Of a stretch of DNA of 48,092 nt, positions 1 to 7,584 are shown piece by piece. A program made the position numbers and the translations under genes. Below the pieces are notes generated by a model. The model was given only the letters and a program-made list of their open reading frames with translations, was not told the DNA's origin and did not search any database. How positions within the stretch are numbered: position 1 is the first letter of the stretch; every line of letters begins with the position of its first letter. Origin of the DNA: Akkermansia sp. (GTDB lineage Bacteria > Verrucomicrobiota > Verrucomicrobiia > Verrucomicrobiales > Akkermansiaceae); the NCBI GenBank assembly GCA_017415555.1, contig JAFQGF010000049.1, positions 1-48,092 of the forward strand, written 5' to 3'.

Positions 1-1
1 G

Positions 2-1369
2 ACCGGCTGCATTCTTCGGAATGCTCAGAACTATCAGGGCGATATGGAAGTGAGCCATGAACTGGAAATAGAAGGTGTGGCTACGGCCAAGAAGGTAACG
101 CTGAAAGGGGAAGGGACGCTTGTGCGCGATGCGCAGCTTGGGGGCTCTCTGAGCGCAGATGCGCTTGATGTACAGACCACGGGCGACGCTGAGGTGGATA
201 TCGACCTCGCCATCAATGACTCCGGCGAGATAACACTGCGAGACGGCAAGAAGCTGTCGGTGAAGGGCAGTTTGACGCTGGGCAAAGGTGTGTCTCTACT
301 GCTGTCGGATGACGATTATGGTGTGGGAGATACGCTGTTGAGCAGCACGGGTGCGCTGACAATGGGCGATGTGACACTGGTGTACAATGACAGCACGGTA
401 GAGCTGGAGCACATAGGCAACACTCTTGTGCTGGTAAGCAAGTTCAAGCAGGACAAGGCGGACGCAGTGGCTCAGGGCAACTGGGGCATTGCCACGGCAA
501 GCCGCGCCTTCGTGAACACCGTGCGCGGCCAGCGCAGCAACACCGGTTGCATTGCCAACGGCAAGGGTACGGCCTGGTTCTCCCTGCTGGGTGCCAGCAA
601 TAACCTGAAGGGCGGCGATGTGAGCGTGGAAGGTGCCGCCGTGGGTGCCGACATGAAGGTGGGCAAGTGCAGTGTGCTGGGTGTGGCCTTCGGCTACGCG
701 GATGGCACGGTGTCCCCTGCCGGGCTCCGCAAGGTGGAGCAGGATGGCTTCTATGCCGCTGTGTATGGTGAGCACGGCCTTAAGAAACTGAGTGCCGACA
801 GCTGCCTGAGCCTCGACTGGGTGGCTGCTTACGGAGACACGGAATCCGATTGGAATGGTATGGAGTGGGCGCAGGACAGCCTGCAGCTCAATACCCGACT
901 CTCCTGGAACAAGAAGATGACCGACCGTCTCTGCATGAGCGTATTCGGCGGGCTGGAGTACTTCGCTTCCGAATCTGACACGGTGAATGGGGTAAAAACC
1001 GGCTCCATCCAGAACCTGCGTGGCGAGCTGGGCGTGGGGCTGAGCTATGTGGCCTGGGGCACGCCGGATACGGCGCCGGTGACGGACGAGAAGGGAGGGC
1101 TGGTGTCCGCCGGAACGGGCGGCTGCCGGAAGCTTGTGCTGCATGGCGAGTTGCGCTATTTTAATGACCTGGTGCGCAGCAATCCGGTGGTGGAGATGTC
1201 CGGCATCCGTGGCATGGGTACCAACCCGGGCCGCCAGGGCTTTGGCGTGGAAGCCGGTGCGACCTACCGTATCAATGACCGCTGGAGCACCAGCGCGAAC
1301 TATGGCTTCAATGCCATGGAGGACTCCCAGGAACACCGCGTGAACGTAGGCGCTTCCTACACGTTCTGA
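2..1369 (+). CDS. Autotransporter beta-barrel protein, 3' part only
   Basis: The reading frame is already open at base 2, so the gene begins before the window; the ATG at 44 is internal. About the first 130 residues seen are rich in D, G, S, T and V with short strand-like repeats, as in the end of a beta-helix passenger. From about residue 155 (GNWGIATASRAFVNTVRGQR) to the end the sequence fits an autotransporter beta-domain: alternating aromatic strands and a C-terminal Y-T-F, the usual terminal aromatic recognised by the Bam machinery. The protein should sit in the outer membrane with the passenger outside. Passenger function cannot be told from this fragment. A second, partial copy of its last 38 bases lies about 90 bases downstream, which points to recombination between related autotransporter genes. 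A hairpin terminator follows that copy. Confidence 0.85.
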   Translation, partial: TGCILRNAQNYQGDMEVSHELEIEGVATAKKVTLKGEGTLVRDAQLGGSLSADALDVQTTGDAEVDIDLAINDSGEITLRDGKKLSVKGSLTLGKGVSLLLSDDDYGVGDTLLSSTGALTMGDVTLVYNDSTVELEHIGNTLVLVSKFKQDKADAVAQGNWGIATASRAFVNTVRGQRSNTGCIANGKGTAWFSLLGASNNLKGGDVSVEGAAVGADMKVGKCSVLGVAFGYADGTVSPAGLRKVEQDGFYAAVYGEHGLKKLSADSCLSLDWVAAYGDTESDWNGMEWAQDSLQLNTRLSWNKKMTDRLCMSVFGGLEYFASESDTVNGVKTGSIQNLRGELGVGLSYVAWGTPDTAPVTDEKGGLVSAGTGGCRKLVLHGELRYFNDLVRSNPVVEMSGIRGMGTNPGRQGFGVEAGATYRINDRWSTSANYGFNAMEDSQEHRVNVGASYTF

Positions 1370-1459
1370 TAAAGCATGGGGCGCACCGCACACCAAAAGC
1401 CGTGTGGTGCGTCCCGTCTCGGCGTAGTAAGCGCACCGCAGGTGCGACACGAAGCCGGA

Positions 1460-1499
1460 AGCACCGCGTGAACGTGGGTGCTTCCTACACGTTCTGATA
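1460..1499 (+). repeat. Partial duplicate of the autotransporter 3' end
   Basis: Bases 1462-1499 repeat bases 1334-1371, including the codons for the last strand and the stop, with only two differences, at wobble-type positions. The DNA between the two copies is not part of the gene. This looks like a leftover 3' end of a paralogous autotransporter gene, left by deletion or gene conversion. Confidence 0.8.
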
Positions 1500-1520
1500 C
1501 ATAAAGTATTACAGACGAAC

Positions 1521-1557
1521 CCGTCCTGCTTGCCGTTATGGTAAGCAGGGCGGTTTA
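1521..1557 (+). terminator. Rho-independent terminator-like hairpin
   Basis: A stem of about 14 pairs (1521-1534 with 1540-1553, one G-T wobble in the CCTGCTTGCC arm) closes a five-base loop and is followed by TTTACTA. It would end transcripts of the autotransporter gene. The T-tract is short. A second hairpin (1557-1565 with 1582-1590) follows at once. Confidence 0.6.
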
Positions 1558-1698
1558 CTACCCGCATGCGAGAGATGCACAGCGGGTAGTGTATGATGCG
1601 TTCTGATTTTAGCGTTTCTCACATGTGTCCCAGGGATATTGCTGTAAATCATTGTCATCCAACAGAGCGATGTTGTCGGGAAGTTAAATTTGGAGTGT

Positions 1699-1722
1699 GA
1701 GCCGTAGGCGAGCCTGCGGCTC
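1699..1722. repeat. REP-like palindrome, same family as 34.2 kb
   Basis: GAGCCGTAGGC pairs with GCCTGCGGCTC across a two-base centre. The 13-mer GCCTGCGGCTCGC (1712-1724) recurs exactly at 34207-34219, and its inverse occurs at 34248-34260. Three occurrences in one window suggest a dispersed intergenic palindromic repeat. Confidence 0.65.
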
Positions 1723-1825
1723 GCAATCTGACCGATAAATGGCGATATGTCGGGCTCAGTGTGAGAGCGCGCGAACTCTGCATATGCGCTCTGCGAGCTG
1801 CGTATTCTGAGGGCGGGCGCCTGAA

Positions 1826-2611
1826 TCAGGCTTGATGATTCACGGCCCAAAGCTCTCCAAGTTTGTGTGAGGTGGCGATGGCTTTGGTGATGTAGCGCAG
1901 GGCATTTTCTACGGCGGGTACAAGTTGCTGCCCCATAGCCAGTTGTGCGGCCACAGCACTGGAAAGGGTGCAGCCCGTGCCGTGCGTGGAGATGCCCTGG
2001 GTGCGGGGATGCGACCAGCGGTGAGCGGAGCCGTCCTTCAAGACGAGGATATCCGTGCAGGTGTCGCCGCCGAGGTGGCCGCCTTTGGCGAGAACGGCGC
2101 AGTTGTAGCGCCGGGTCAGTATGAGTGCGGCCTGTTGCAGTTCGTCTGCTGTGCGGATGTCTTCCTGCGTGCCGAGCAGGCGCTGCAGTTCGTCCAGATT
2201 GGGGGTGAGCAGGGTGGTGCGGGGCATGAGGCTCTGCTCGTACACGCTGATGGCAGCCTGCAGGATGAGCGGTTCGCCGGCGGTGGCAATCATAACCGGA
2301 TCCACTACGATGGGGCCGGTGTAGCCCTGCAGTTCTGCGGTAACGGCGCGCACAATCTCCGGGCTGTAGAGCATGCCGGTTTTGATGGCGGCTACGGGGA
2401 AATGCTGCAGGCAGATACGCACCTGATCTGCAACAAACTGCGGCTCCATCGCAACAATGCCTTCTACTTTGCCGGGCACTTCGCTTACGACGCAGGTAAC
2501 GGCGGTGAGGGGGTAGCACCCCAGGGCAAAACCGGCTTTCAGGTCTGCCTGGATGCCGGCGCCGGCGGAGCAGTCCGAGCCGGCAATGCTGAGATAGACG
2601 GGCGCACTCAT
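1826..2611 (-). CDS. thiD: Hydroxymethylpyrimidine (phosphate) kinase ThiD
   Basis: A 261-residue ribokinase-fold kinase that phosphorylates hydroxymethylpyrimidine and its monophosphate to the diphosphate used in thiamine synthesis; cytoplasmic. The N-terminus has the family's IAGSDCSAGAGIQAD motif, the middle has DPVMIATAG, and the anion-hole motif GTGCTLSSA with its catalytic Cys lies near residues 209-217. Length matches the roughly 265 residues typical of ThiD. The ATG overlaps the stop of gatA in an ATGA arrangement, so it is translationally coupled to gatA. No other thiamine gene is nearby; its place in a tRNA-amidation operon is unusual. I see no TPP riboswitch before it, in keeping with its position as the last gene of an operon. 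Confidence 0.93.
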   Translation of the reverse strand: MSAPVYLSIAGSDCSAGAGIQADLKAGFALGCYPLTAVTCVVSEVPGKVEGIVAMEPQFVADQVRICLQHFPVAAIKTGMLYSPEIVRAVTAELQGYTGPIVVDPVMIATAGEPLILQAAISVYEQSLMPRTTLLTPNLDELQRLLGTQEDIRTADELQQAALILTRRYNCAVLAKGGHLGGDTCTDILVLKDGSAHRWSHPRTQGISTHGTGCTLSSAVAAQLAMGQQLVPAVENALRYITKAIATSHKLGELWAVNHQA

Positions 2612-4020
2612 GACAGGGCTTTCTCCAGAGCGGAGGCTACACGCAGCAGTTCTGCCTCTGCAAAGTGCTTACCAAGAAGCTGCACGCCGACAGGGCGAGC
2701 GCCTTCCGGCCGGGGGCAGGGAACGGAGATGCCGGGCAGGCCTGCCAGGTTGGCAGGAATGGTGTATATATCTGCCAGATAAATCTGCAGGGGTGTCATA
2801 TCGGCGCCGTCCAGAGCCGGTGCGGGGGTGGGGGCTACCGGGCCGAGGATGAAGTCCACTTGCTTGAAGGCGGAGGCAAAGTCCTGTGCCACCAGGGCAC
2901 GTACTTTCTGAGCCTTGGCGTAGTAAGCATCGTAGAACCCGCTGGAGAGCACATAGGTGCCAAGAATGATGCGACGCTTGACTTCCGGGCCAAAGCCTTC
3001 GGCGCGGGAGCGGCTGTACAGGTCGTCCAGCCCGTTGGTGTTTTCTGCCCGGTGGCCGTAGCGGATGCCATCGAAGCGGGAAAGGTTGGATGAGGCCTCG
3101 GCGCAGGCAATGATGTAATAGGCCGCTACTACGGCTTCGGCATGAGGAAGGGAGATTTCCACGATTTCTGCGCCCTGCTCGGTAAGCTTCTGTATGGCGT
3201 TCTGGAGGGCTGCTGTGACGGCGGGATCGTTGCCCTCGCTGAGGTATTCTTTCGGCAGGCCGATACGGGCACCCTTAATACTCTGCCCCAATCCGGCGGT
3301 GAAGTCCTCTGTTGCGACGGTTGAGGAGGTGGAATCCTTTGCATCGTGCCCGCAGATGGCATTCAGTAGCAGGGCGGCATCTTCCACGTTCTGAGTAAGG
3401 GGACCTATCTGGTCCAGCGAGGATGCAAAGGCTACCAGGCCATAGCGGGAGACGCGTCCGTATGTGGGTTTCATGCCCACGATACCACAGTGGGCGGCAG
3501 GCTGGCGAATGGAGCCGCCGGTATCTGACCCCAGTGCCGCGATGGCCATGCCGCCGGCTACAGCTGCTGCTGAGCCGCTGGATGAGCCGCCGGGGACGTG
3601 GCCGGGGGCTGCGGGGTTATCTGTTGCGCCGTATGCAGAGTTTTTGCCGAAGGAGCCCATGGCAAACTCGTCCATATTGGCCCGGCCGAAGGGAATGGCA
3701 CCTGCGGCTCGCAGGCGTGCTACAACTGTGGCATCGTAGGGGGAGCGGAAGTTCTCCAGGATGCGCGAAGCGCAGCGGGTGGGGGCTCCCTGGATGCAGA
3801 TGTTGTCCTTGACGGCAATCGGTATGCCGCCGAGGGGAAGTGTGATATCGGCCGTGGCGGCAGCAGCAAGGGCTGCCTCTTCGTCCCAGGAGATGTAGGC
3901 GTTGACGGTGGGGTTAAGCTCTCGTATGTTGCGGGCAACTTCCTCCACTAGCTCGGTGGGGGAGATGGCTCCGGTGGTGAGCTGCTTGCGCCAGTGGGAT
4001 ATGGAACCGTTGAGCATCAT
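2608..4020 (-). CDS. gatA: Asp/Glu-tRNA amidotransferase subunit A
   Basis: A 470-residue amidase-signature enzyme. As part of GatCAB it releases ammonia from glutamine to convert Glu-tRNA(Gln) and/or Asp-tRNA(Asn) to the amide form. The Ser-cisSer-Lys triad is visible: Lys71 in AVKDN, the Gly/Ser-rich loop GGSSSGS (144-150), and the nucleophile Ser170 in GSDTGGSIRQ. Length is close to the usual 480. It follows gatC by 22 bases and overlaps thiD by four. gatB is not in the window, so the complex is encoded in at least two places. The bases before the start are pyrimidine-rich on the coding strand (CCTCCCCCTTTC), so there is no Shine-Dalgarno. Confidence 0.95.
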   Translation of the reverse strand: MMLNGSISHWRKQLTTGAISPTELVEEVARNIRELNPTVNAYISWDEEAALAAAATADITLPLGGIPIAVKDNICIQGAPTRCASRILENFRSPYDATVVARLRAAGAIPFGRANMDEFAMGSFGKNSAYGATDNPAAPGHVPGGSSSGSAAAVAGGMAIAALGSDTGGSIRQPAAHCGIVGMKPTYGRVSRYGLVAFASSLDQIGPLTQNVEDAALLLNAICGHDAKDSTSSTVATEDFTAGLGQSIKGARIGLPKEYLSEGNDPAVTAALQNAIQKLTEQGAEIVEISLPHAEAVVAAYYIIACAEASSNLSRFDGIRYGHRAENTNGLDDLYSRSRAEGFGPEVKRRIILGTYVLSSGFYDAYYAKAQKVRALVAQDFASAFKQVDFILGPVAPTPAPALDGADMTPLQIYLADIYTIPANLAGLPGISVPCPRPEGARPVGVQLLGKHFAEAELLRVASALEKALS

Positions 4021-4042
4021 GAGTGTGAAAGGGGGAGGCGGG

Positions 4043-4339
4043 TTAGTGGGCAGACTCTACAACTTTGGGAACACGGAATTGACCATCTTCTGCCGCCGGC
4101 GCGTTGGCGAGGGCTGCGTCATTGCTCAGGCTTGTCCCGGGGGTATCCTCCCGCACGGCATCAAACACGGGCAGGGGGTGGTACATGGGCTCCACACCTT
4201 CAGTATTCCACTGTTCCAGCTGAGCCACGTAGCCAAGAACCTGATTGAGGTCTGCGGAGAATTGTTCCGTTTCTTCCGGAGTTAGGTTGAGTTTGGCAAG
4301 ACGGGCGATATAGGCTACGTCAATGGAATTCTGTTGCAT
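4043..4339 (-). CDS. gatC: Asp/Glu-tRNA amidotransferase subunit C
   Basis: A 98-residue protein of the GatC family, the small subunit that wraps around GatA and stabilises the GatCAB complex. The family pattern is clear: an N-terminal helix VAYIARLAKLNLTPEE, then the LNQVLGYVAQLEQ helix, then the V-E-P-M-Y-H turn and the P-L-P-V-F...R-E-D segment, ending with F-R-V-P-K-V-V. It lies just before gatA in the same direction and 6 bases after a small membrane-protein gene, all on the minus strand. No Shine-Dalgarno is visible before the ATG. Confidence 0.93.
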   Translation of the reverse strand: MQQNSIDVAYIARLAKLNLTPEETEQFSADLNQVLGYVAQLEQWNTEGVEPMYHPLPVFDAVREDTPGTSLSNDAALANAPAAEDGQFRVPKVVESAH

Positions 4340-4345
4340 GGGGAC

Positions 4346-4657
4346 TTACTGGTTGAGAATGTGGAGGCAGAGGCAGTACAGGCCGTAGATGGAGAATGCG
4401 AGTGCTGCCAGAAGGATGATGTTTTCACCAAGCAGATTGCGGGTCTGGGTACGGCCGAAACGCATAACAACGTGCTTGCGATGATTGGAACGGCGCTTTT
4501 CCACCACCTCCTCATTGGGAGCCATGGTGTTGTTGGGGCGAGCCCACTGGTCTTCGTAGTAGTCCTCGCTGTGGCGGTACGCCTCTTCCTGGCGGCGGCG
4601 CGCCTGGCGCTCCATCAGCTCGACTTCTCTGCGACGTCTTGTATGATTAGTTGGCAT
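4346..4657 (-). CDS. Small membrane protein of unknown function
   Basis: A 103-residue protein that I do not recognise. The first 75 residues are very charged (RRRREVELMERQARRRQEE, then an acidic stretch with DYYEDQW). One hydrophobic segment, about residues 80-100 (IILLAALAFSIYGLYCLCL), lies near the C-terminus, so it is probably a tail-anchored inner-membrane protein with a basic cytoplasmic part. It lies 16 bases after the coiled-coil gene upstream and 6 bases before gatC, which makes it part of the same operon. The coding call rests on tight packing and a sensible composition. Confidence 0.7.
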   Translation of the reverse strand: MPTNHTRRRREVELMERQARRRQEEAYRHSEDYYEDQWARPNNTMAPNEEVVEKRRSNHRKHVVMRFGRTQTRNLLGENIILLAALAFSIYGLYCLCLHILNQ

Positions 4658-4673
4658 GGTGGTGTGTGATAAA

Positions 4674-5306
4674 TCAGGAGGTAAAAAGAAGGTAGACTGC
4701 CCAGCTGAGCAGAATCAGCAGGAAGAGCGGTATGTGGAAGGCCAGCCCCCGCGCCATATCCTCCCGCAGTTTGCGCCAGGTGAGCTTTTCTTCGGGCTTC
4801 TCTCCGGGTTTGTGGAGTAAGACATCCGTGTGACGGTACTTCTTGCCCAGTGCGTAGGCTTCGTCAAAATCATTCTCGGCTCGATCCAGTTTCGGGTCTG
4901 CTTCGCGAAGGCGTTCGGACACGCTCTCCGGCGGCCACATCTGGGGCTGCAGGGCCGATAGTATTTGTAGGTGGCGCTTGAAGCATTCGCAGACGTGTTC
5001 CAGCTCCTGCTGCTCCTTGCTCATGGATTCCAGCTCCCGCTCGATGCGGCGTACCGCATTGTGTATCTTTTGCCCCAATTCGTTGAGGTCTGCGTTGAAA
5101 TGCGCTTTTCGCAGAGTGTTTTTCTCCAGTTCCCGGCTTTGTGTTTCCGACTGGAGGCGCTGCTGTTCATAGAGCTCCGCCTGCATGCGCAACTTCTCCA
5201 CCTGCTCGCGCACGCGCTCGGGCGAGTGGAACTCACTGTCTGCCATGTGAGTGCTGAGCTCCATCTGGCGGTAAGGAGACTGTGGTCTGTTGTCTAATGC
5301 AGGCAT
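4674..5306 (-). CDS. Coiled-coil protein with C-terminal membrane anchor
   Basis: A 210-residue protein of unknown function. Residues about 28-115 are rich in E, Q, R, K and L with heptad-like spacing (REQVEKLRMQAELYEQQRLQ and following), predicting a long coiled coil. A P-P-E-S linker and a charged region follow, then one membrane segment at about 188-208 (GLAFHIPLFLLILLSWAVYL). It is the first gene of the minus-strand run leading through the small membrane protein to gatC, gatA and thiD. Like the next gene it is tail-anchored, so the two may act together; that is inference. Confidence 0.75.
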   Translation of the reverse strand: MPALDNRPQSPYRQMELSTHMADSEFHSPERVREQVEKLRMQAELYEQQRLQSETQSRELEKNTLRKAHFNADLNELGQKIHNAVRRIERELESMSKEQQELEHVCECFKRHLQILSALQPQMWPPESVSERLREADPKLDRAENDFDEAYALGKKYRHTDVLLHKPGEKPEEKLTWRKLREDMARGLAFHIPLFLLILLSWAVYLLFTS

Positions 5307-5420
5307 ATCGGTACCTATGTGTCGCAGATATTTGTAAGGAAAAGTTAAACAAATTCGGGGGCGTTGTCAAGAAAATATCCTGCTATATAGGAAAAAAGTG
5401 GTGGGATGGGGTATAGAAAA

Positions 5421-5450
5421 GACCCTCGGTCGGGAAAAGAGCCGAGGGTC
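5421..5450 (-). terminator. Terminator of tRNA-Gly(CCC)
   Basis: A perfect nine-pair stem (GACCCTCGG with CCGAGGGTC). On the minus strand it is followed by TTTTCTAT. It lies a few bases beyond the 3' end of the tRNA gene. Confidence 0.85.
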
Positions 5451-5455
5451 TCGAA

Positions 5456-5526
5456 TACGGGCGACGGGAATCGAACCCGTGTCTCATGCTTGGGAAGCAC
5501 GCGTCCTACCATTGAACGACGCCCGC
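5456..5526 (-). tRNA. tRNA-Gly (anticodon CCC)
   Basis: A 71-base cloverleaf read on the minus strand. The acceptor is GCGGGCG with CGCCCGT, the D-stem GTTC/GGAC, the anticodon stem CGTGC/GCATG with loop TTCCCAA (anticodon CCC, reads GGG), and the T-arm ACGGG-TTCGATT-CCCGT. CCA is not encoded. Position 72 is U, giving a G1-U72 wobble, and the discriminator is A73. Bacterial tRNA-Gly usually has G1-C72 and U73, as does the neighbouring tRNA-Gly(UCC). It is transcribed away from that gene and has its own strong promoter and terminator. Confidence 0.93.
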
Positions 5527-5542
5527 ATGTTGCGGTGACCGA

Positions 5543-5571
5543 AGTATAGACCGGAAGTTTCGATAAGTCAA
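5543..5571 (-). promoter_or_regulatory. Promoter of tRNA-Gly(CCC)
   Basis: On the minus strand, TTGACT (5566-5571), a 17-base spacer and TATACT (5543-5548), placed 16 bases before the tRNA 5' end. A near-consensus sigma70-type promoter. Confidence 0.85.
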
Positions 5572-5609
5572 GAAGAAAATAAAAAAATGTCAACATTCGC
5601 ATTTTTTGC

Positions 5610-5637
5610 TTGCACTGTGAGAGAATTCAGGTAGAAT
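5610..5637 (+). promoter_or_regulatory. Promoter of tRNA-Gly(UCC)
   Basis: TTGCAC (5610-5615), a 16-base spacer and TAGAAT (5632-5637), 19 bases before the tRNA. The sequence TAGAATAAGC recurs before ilvB at 14096. Confidence 0.75.
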
Positions 5638-5656
5638 AAGCGCAGATGAAACGAGT

Positions 5657-5727
5657 GCGGGTATAGCTTAATGGCAAAGCTCCAGCCTTCCAAGCTGATC
5701 ATGCGGGTTCGATTCCCGCTACCCGCT
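5657..5727 (+). tRNA. tRNA-Gly (anticodon UCC)
   Basis: A 71-base cloverleaf: acceptor GCGGGTA with TACCCGC, D-stem GCTT/AAGC, anticodon loop CTTCCAA (anticodon TCC, reads GGA and GGG), T-arm GCGGG-TTCGATT-CCCGC, discriminator U73. CCA is not encoded. The outer pair of the anticodon stem is a C-A mismatch (27-43). Seven T's directly follow the acceptor stem, and the first gene of the polysaccharide locus starts 18 bases later. Confidence 0.93.
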
Positions 5728-5745
5728 TTTTTTGTTGAGTTGCGT

Positions 5746-6300
5746 ATGAAAATGGTATATTTGATCATTGCTCTCCTTTTCGGGGGAGTGTTGGTGCCTG
5801 CAGTTCATGCTGCAACGGCACGCCAGCAGGCTGTATCGCTTGCTTCTAAGAAAAATTCCATTGCTGCTATCGGCAATGCGGTGTACCATGCGGTGAAGGC
5901 AGAACCGCAGAAGGTTGGTGAGATTTGCGAGGAGGTGCTGAGCCAGCGGACAAACTGGACGGCTGAGGAGTGCTCCGTGATTATTCGTGCTGCGTTGATG
6001 GCACGTCCTGACATGAAGCGGGGCTTTATTACTTGGGTGACACAGGGTGGTAAGGCTGCTGCTGAGATGGATGTCGCAACGGCTGAAACAAATCGGTCTT
6101 TGTTGGATTTTGTGCAGCGTCTCCATCTGGTGACGCTGGAGGATGGTGTGCTGGAAGCCGCAATTGTTATGGCTGCTGGTGCTCCTGGTCAGCTGGCTGA
6201 CGGGTTGCCTCGTGCTGCTGGTCATGATGGCAGCAGTGAGGGGCTGCCTCCCATACTGGAGTTAATTGTTACACCGTCCGATATGAGCACGAACCAGTGA
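5746..6300 (+). CDS. Secreted protein of unknown function, EPS locus
   Basis: The frame is open further upstream, but that part overlaps the tRNA gene; the ATG at 5746 gives a clean signal peptide (MKMVYLIIALLFGGVLVPA, cleavage after V-H-A), so I start there: 184 residues. The mature part is Ala-rich and helical with no domain I recognise. It is followed after 13 bases by an outer-membrane barrel gene and then by Wzc and Wza homologues, so it likely belongs to the exopolysaccharide operon and acts in the periplasm. No separate promoter is visible between the tRNA and this gene. Confidence 0.75.
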   Translation: MKMVYLIIALLFGGVLVPAVHAATARQQAVSLASKKNSIAAIGNAVYHAVKAEPQKVGEICEEVLSQRTNWTAEECSVIIRAALMARPDMKRGFITWVTQGGKAAAEMDVATAETNRSLLDFVQRLHLVTLEDGVLEAAIVMAAGAPGQLADGLPRAAGHDGSSEGLPPILELIVTPSDMSTNQ

Positions 6301-6313
6301 TAAGCTGAGAAAT

Positions 6314-7513
6314 ATGAAGTCTGCTGTATATAAAGTATTGTTGCTCTGTGGTGTGCTTGCTCCTGTGGGTCACGCAGGTGTGTCTCTGGCTGATTCGGCA
6401 CCTCTTATTGGGATGCCGGATTCTTATGCTATCCGCTATAACGCGTACGTGAACGTAGGTTATGATGATAACGTGAATTGTTCCGAACGCGATGAGGAGA
6501 AGGGTGGGTTTGTGCGTTTTGGCGTAGGGGCGTCCTATGCTGACTATGAGTCTGTGTCTCGCCTGTCCTACAATGCTCGCATTGGTGCACAGCTTTATAA
6601 TAAGGATTCCAATGGGACGTCAGATCGTTTATTTTCTGATATCTCTCTGGGTGCGAATTTCAGTCACAGCTTTGCTTCAGATAGCTCGTATACCGGCTCT
6701 TTCTCTCTTTCCTATACACCGGATCCTGATTATTCCCAAGCGTACACCTCTGCGTACACGCATGGCGATTGTCTGATGTGGTCATTTAACAATACCTATT
6801 CTCAGGGGATTGACGAGCGCTGGTCGTGGAATGCCTCCCTTGGTTTCAGCGGTAATCACTACTCTGAGTCTCAGTATTCGGATGATAATCGTTATTACCT
6901 GAGCGCTACGGCCGGTTTGGCTTATGCTGCTGATCCTCGCACTACTTATGGCGTGAATCTTTCTTTCCGATACGATTCCCGCAATATGGGGTATAACTCG
7001 GAGAACCTGTATCTTACCGGTTATGTACGCCATCTTCTCAGTCCGATTTCTTCCTGCTATCTTTCTGTTGGTAGCCAGATGAAGACCGTGGATTCTGAGC
7101 TGAATTTTTATCCCACGTTCTCAGCCTCTTATCGTCGTGAACTGACAGAAGGCCTGAGCGCTAACGTATATGCTTCTCTGGACAATGAGAATGTAGGTAC
7201 ATATGTGCGATCTACTGGCGGTAACTTCTTGTCTGATTTTACATGGCGTGTGGGGTGCAGTCTGACGTATGCTTATACTCCGACTGTGAGTTTCTCGGGT
7301 GGTGTTTCTTTGGTTGAGTCTGACTATTCCAAGGGAACAAACAATATGCGTGATGCTAACAGAACATCATGGACCGCTAATGTGGGTATGAGTTATGTCT
7401 TCACGGAAACTCTGACAGGTAATATCAATTATTCTTTCACCAGCAACGATGGTGGAGTAGGTTATAACTACGATAGAAACGTGATTTCCACGGGGTTGAA
7501 CTACAGCTTCTGA
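6314..7513 (+). CDS. Outer-membrane beta-barrel protein (BBP2-like)
   Basis: A 399-residue protein with a signal peptide (about residues 1-22, ending G-H-A) and then strands of alternating polar and aromatic residues to a final N-Y-S-F. This pattern, the N-V-G-Y-D-D-N-V motif near the mature N-terminus and the length suit the putative beta-barrel porin 2 family found in exopolysaccharide and exosortase-linked loci. It may be the outer-membrane channel or anchor for the polymer made by the neighbouring Wzc/Wza genes; that role is inferred from context. About 70 bases separate it from wzc, with a weak imperfect hairpin near 7533-7560. Confidence 0.8.
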   Translation: MKSAVYKVLLLCGVLAPVGHAGVSLADSAPLIGMPDSYAIRYNAYVNVGYDDNVNCSERDEEKGGFVRFGVGASYADYESVSRLSYNARIGAQLYNKDSNGTSDRLFSDISLGANFSHSFASDSSYTGSFSLSYTPDPDYSQAYTSAYTHGDCLMWSFNNTYSQGIDERWSWNASLGFSGNHYSESQYSDDNRYYLSATAGLAYAADPRTTYGVNLSFRYDSRNMGYNSENLYLTGYVRHLLSPISSCYLSVGSQMKTVDSELNFYPTFSASYRRELTEGLSANVYASLDNENVGTYVRSTGGNFLSDFTWRVGCSLTYAYTPTVSFSGGVSLVESDYSKGTNNMRDANRTSWTANVGMSYVFTETLTGNINYSFTSNDGGVGYNYDRNVISTGLNYSF

Positions 7514-7584
7514 TGATAATTCAATGATTGGGCTGAATCCTGGCTGAGTCTTCAGGTTCAGTTCGACATGTATATAGTGGTAAT

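Larger units (their letters stand above)
1370..1825. other. Gap between autotransporter gene and thiD
   Basis: About 455 bases with no supportable gene. It holds the duplicated autotransporter tail, two adjacent hairpins (1521-1590) and a GC-rich palindrome at 1699-1722. I see no clear terminator for the leftward thiD transcript. Confidence 0.7.

Noticed and set aside
296..1567. Minus-strand open frame over the autotransporter
   Set aside because: Shadow frame; the plus frame has a clear barrel domain and C-terminal aromatic.
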